A stretch of 24,026 nucleotides of DNA. Source: DATKZS01 sp035527835 [NCBI: bacterium] (GTDB lineage: Bacteria; RBG-13-61-14). The notes below the pieces were generated by a model. It was not told where the DNA came from and did no database searches. It saw nothing but the letters and a program-made list of their open reading frames with translations. Positions 21,605-24,026 of this stretch are shown in pieces; the stretch's first letter is position 1; every line of letters starts with the position of its first letter. The stretch is from positions 1-24,026 of the forward strand of contig DATKZS010000078.1 in the NCBI GenBank assembly GCA_035527835.1, in the 5' to 3' direction. The translations under genes and the position numbers were made by a program.

Positions 21605-22606
21605 ATGACATTACGATTAAATTTCAATGAAAAGCTTAAGAAGGTTGCTGACGGCTCTCGATTCGAAATTGCTCTGAGCGTTGCGGAAGAAGATTTGACC
21701 ATCGAACTCCGCGGCCTCAGCCAAGTTCCGTGGTCAGATTTTCTTCTGAACCCCCGCCGACTGCGCGGCAGCGATTTTCTGATGAGATGGTCGCAGGGAG
21801 TGTGGAGCGAAGAGCGGCTGATCCAAGCGGTCAATGTAACGGGTAAATATTATGCATTGCCTTATGGGCCCAGTGGGACCGCGCCTGATGATGATATCAG
21901 GGCCTTTGAACTTTATTTTGAGCGGTTGGAGCAGGCCGCATTGGGGAAAATGAAACGGCCGGATTTACTCATCTTCCGGAAGTCTGACGAGCCTGTTGTC
22001 CTTAAGCTCGTTTCAGAAATCGGAGGTACACCGGAGTTGCCGTTCACGCCTGAGGACCGCCCGAAAATGAAAGAGCTTATTGCGCGAGCCGTCATCGCGG
22101 TGGAGTGTGAAAACAGCTTATGGCGAGCCCGCCAGATGCCCTATTATGGTTCGGAACTGAAACCGCAGCGCAGGCTGGGCGGCCAGCTTGGTTTGAAAAA
22201 GACCGCCGTGCTTCCAACCGTCATTATTAAGGAAGAGGACCGGGTCCCTCTAATCAAATGGCAGAATCAACACCGAATCAAGATAAATATCTGGCACGTG
22301 TTTTACGATTTGGCTTTCGGATTGTCATTGGACGCCGCCGAGGACCTCGTCACAACCGGACGGATTGAGCCGACGGTCCAGGTTTTTCAGGCGCCGGGCG
22401 GCGCCACGACTAAAAAAATCATTTATAAATATTACTATCACTATGCTTACCTCCTGGGAGAATCCAAGGAAGAACCTATCCTCGTCGCTGATCATATAAC
22501 GGATAAAAATGGACATATCCTCCCTTATGTGAAGTTTCAAGGAGGGCGACTGGAAATCAGTCGGGACGCGCTAAAGGTATTGGATAATATTTCCGCGAAA
22601 AGATAG
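21605..22606 (+). CDS. AccI-like type II restriction endonuclease
   Basis: A 333-residue protein resembling the AccI restriction endonuclease family (RE_AccI). Supporting segments are RPDLLIFRK (118-126), AVECENSLWRARQMP (165-179), AVLPTVIIKEEDR (201-213) and INIWHVFYDLAFGL (227-240). PD119-120 with E167-x-E169 would form a PD...ExE active site of the BamHI type; this catalytic assignment is my inference. AccI cuts GT/MKAC, but specificity cannot be taken over from family membership. The neighbouring gene, six bases downstream, is an N6-adenine methyltransferase, as expected for a restriction-modification pair. Codon and base use are clearly AT-richer than purB upstream, which suggests horizontal acquisition. 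ATG at 21605 follows AAGGTGAAGG. Confidence 0.8.
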   Translation: MTLRLNFNEKLKKVADGSRFEIALSVAEEDLTIELRGLSQVPWSDFLLNPRRLRGSDFLMRWSQGVWSEERLIQAVNVTGKYYALPYGPSGTAPDDDIRAFELYFERLEQAALGKMKRPDLLIFRKSDEPVVLKLVSEIGGTPELPFTPEDRPKMKELIARAVIAVECENSLWRARQMPYYGSELKPQRRLGGQLGLKKTAVLPTVIIKEEDRVPLIKWQNQHRIKINIWHVFYDLAFGLSLDAAEDLVTTGRIEPTVQVFQAPGGATTKKIIYKYYYHYAYLLGESKEEPILVADHITDKNGHILPYVKFQGGRLEISRDALKVLDNISAKR

Positions 22607-22612
22607 GGACAA

Positions 22613-24026
22613 ATGGAATTGAATAAGCCAGCGCCAAAAATTCCGCGGAGCGGTCCGGAGCGGGAAGCTCTTCAGGTGAAGGGACAGTTCTGGACCCCTG
22701 ATTGGGTGGCACAGGCCATGGTGGCTTACGTGGCGCTAGAATGCGACCGCATCTTTGATCCCGCGTTTGGCGCCGGGGCTTTTTTGCGCGCGGCCCGGGA
22801 AATAGAGAGGGAGCTCAATAAAAAGCTTGAGTTCTCCGGCGCCGAGATTGATCCGCAAGCTTTGTCCTTGGCGCGGGACAACGGAATCGCCGAGCCGGAC
22901 CTTGCCGCCATTAAAAAAACGGATTTCCTTGCGGACCCTTCGATTGGGCCCTTGCAGGGCATTGTAGCTAACCCTCCATACCTCCGGCATCATCGCCTTT
23001 CCGCAGAGCGAAAAGCCCGGCTCAAGTTCATGAGCCGATCCTTTACGGGCCTAAATATTGACGGCCGGGCCGGGCTGCACGTGTATTTCCTTCTGCGCGC
23101 ATTACAGTTGCTGGAGAAAAAAGGCCGCCTGGCCTTCATAATGCCCAGCGATACATTTGAGGGCGTGTTCGCGGGGGGCTTGTGGCGATGGATCACGAGC
23201 CACTATCGTCTGGATGCGGTCATAACTTTTCATCATGATGCTTCCCCTTTCCCCGAGGTCGATACCAATCCGGTGATTGTCCTCATTGAAAACTCCGCGC
23301 CCGCCGAGGAGATATGGTGGGCCAAGATCATGCCCGGCACGCAAAAAGCCCTCAAAGCCTGGGTTCGTTCCGGTTTTTCAGATCTACTGGCCTCTGATAT
23401 CACAATCCGCCGGAGGAAGGTTGAGGAAGGGACGGCTACCGGTTTTTCTCGAGAGCCGCAAATTTACTCTGCCCAACACAAGCTTGGAGATTTTGCCCGG
23501 GTGATGCGCGGTATTGCCACCGGCGCCAACGATTTTTTTTTCCTGACCAGGACGCGGGCCTCCGATTTGAAGATTACCCCGGAGTTCCTGGTTCCGGCTA
23601 TAGGCAGGACAAGAGACGTGCCGGGGGCGGTCATTGATCACGATCTTATGAAAGCGCTTGAGGAGAAGGGGCGGCCGACTTTACTTTTTTCTCCCGATGG
23701 CCGGGCCCTCCCGAAATTTCCGGCGCCAGTGAGAAAATACCTTCAGGAAGGCGAGCAACGAGTAATAAACAATAAAACCCTTATTGCGACGCGGAATCCC
23801 TGGTACAAAATGGAGACCCGCTCAATTCCCCCTATTCTCTTCGCTTATCTGGGGCGCCGCCGCTGCCGATTCATCTTAAATAAGGCGGGAGTTGTCCCCT
23901 TGACCTGTTTGATGTGCATTTATCCCGACAATTCCGACCCGGTTGCCGTTAAAAGCCTTTGGGAAATTCTTAATCATAATGAAACAATTGAAGGCCTTGC
24001 ACTGGTAGGAAAGTCCTATGGTTCCG
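22613..24026 (+). CDS. N6-adenine DNA methyltransferase of the restriction-modification pair (3' truncated by window)
   Basis: The frame is open from ATG 22613 to the window end, 471 full codons without a stop. Motif X-like GQFWTPDWVAQAMV lies at residues 24-37, SAM-binding motif I DPAFGAGAFLRAA at 49-61, motif II acidic AEID at 77-80, motif III TDFL at 103-106 and catalytic motif IV NPPY at 120-123, the order of gamma-class (TaqI-like) adenine-N6 methyltransferases. The region after about residue 280 would be the target recognition part, with IATGANDFFFLT typical of this class. It protects host DNA from the adjacent endonuclease. Start: six bases after the endonuclease stop, with a weak GGGA ribosome binding site inside the overlap zone, implying translational coupling. 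Base composition is AT-rich like its partner. Confidence 0.92.
   Translation, partial: MELNKPAPKIPRSGPEREALQVKGQFWTPDWVAQAMVAYVALECDRIFDPAFGAGAFLRAAREIERELNKKLEFSGAEIDPQALSLARDNGIAEPDLAAIKKTDFLADPSIGPLQGIVANPPYLRHHRLSAERKARLKFMSRSFTGLNIDGRAGLHVYFLLRALQLLEKKGRLAFIMPSDTFEGVFAGGLWRWITSHYRLDAVITFHHDASPFPEVDTNPVIVLIENSAPAEEIWWAKIMPGTQKALKAWVRSGFSDLLASDITIRRRKVEEGTATGFSREPQIYSAQHKLGDFARVMRGIATGANDFFFLTRTRASDLKITPEFLVPAIGRTRDVPGAVIDHDLMKALEEKGRPTLLFSPDGRALPKFPAPVRKYLQEGEQRVINNKTLIATRNPWYKMETRSIPPILFAYLGRRRCRFILNKAGVVPLTCLMCIYPDNSDPVAVKSLWEILNHNETIEGLALVGKSYGS

Overview
The window is a GC-rich stretch of bacterial chromosome with tight gene packing on both strands and an unusually dense set of short palindromic intergenic repeats. 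Several repeat families (arms built from 'cgccaagacgccaag', 'cgcaaaggcgcaaag', 'ggggacactcttgtcccc', 'gaagcaagaagccag') resemble elements I remember from uncultivated PVC-related and similar candidate phyla. The fusion of an EndoQ-type nuclease to a UvrD helicase and the long-form RmlA also fit such a lineage. I place it only as an uncultivated, GC-rich, probably Gram-negative bacterium; phylum is a low-confidence guess.

Layout. 1-748 (+): tail of an upstream gene, then a secreted Met/Gly-rich helical protein, closed by a strong hairpin shared with a convergent operon. 823-6616 (-): a 1077-residue EndoQ-like PHP nuclease/UvrD helicase fusion ending in a sliding-clamp motif, followed 7 nt later by a YfhO-family membrane protein, both behind a near-consensus promoter. 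6759-7217 (+): a GNAT acetyltransferase. 7365-13995 (-): an envelope-polysaccharide cluster read in the order SPOR protein, rmlA, rmlC-like, rmlB, rmlD, a ClpX-zinc-finger protein, ugd. It supplies dTDP-L-rhamnose and UDP-glucuronate, and four successive gaps each carry an inverted repeat. 14608-16344 (+): CoA-disulfide reductase with rhodanese domain, convergent with dodecin (16401-16613, -). 17318-18971 (+): a GT-C-like membrane glycosyltransferase broken by one extra base in a G8 run. 19178-19930 (+): YycJ/WalJ-type metallo-hydrolase. 20256-21581 (+): purB. 21605-24026 (+): an AT-richer AccI-like restriction endonuclease and an N6-adenine methyltransferase that runs off the window.

Together: surface sugar synthesis (rml, ugd, YfhO, GT-C), DNA repair and DNA defence (EndoQ-helicase, restriction-modification), and redox/flavin housekeeping. 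The most notable points are the clamp-tethered EndoQ-helicase, a hairpin element that appears to have entered the coding sequence of its linker, a repeat arm that forms the C-terminal tail of RmlB, and the punctuation of the rml operon by hairpins of different families.
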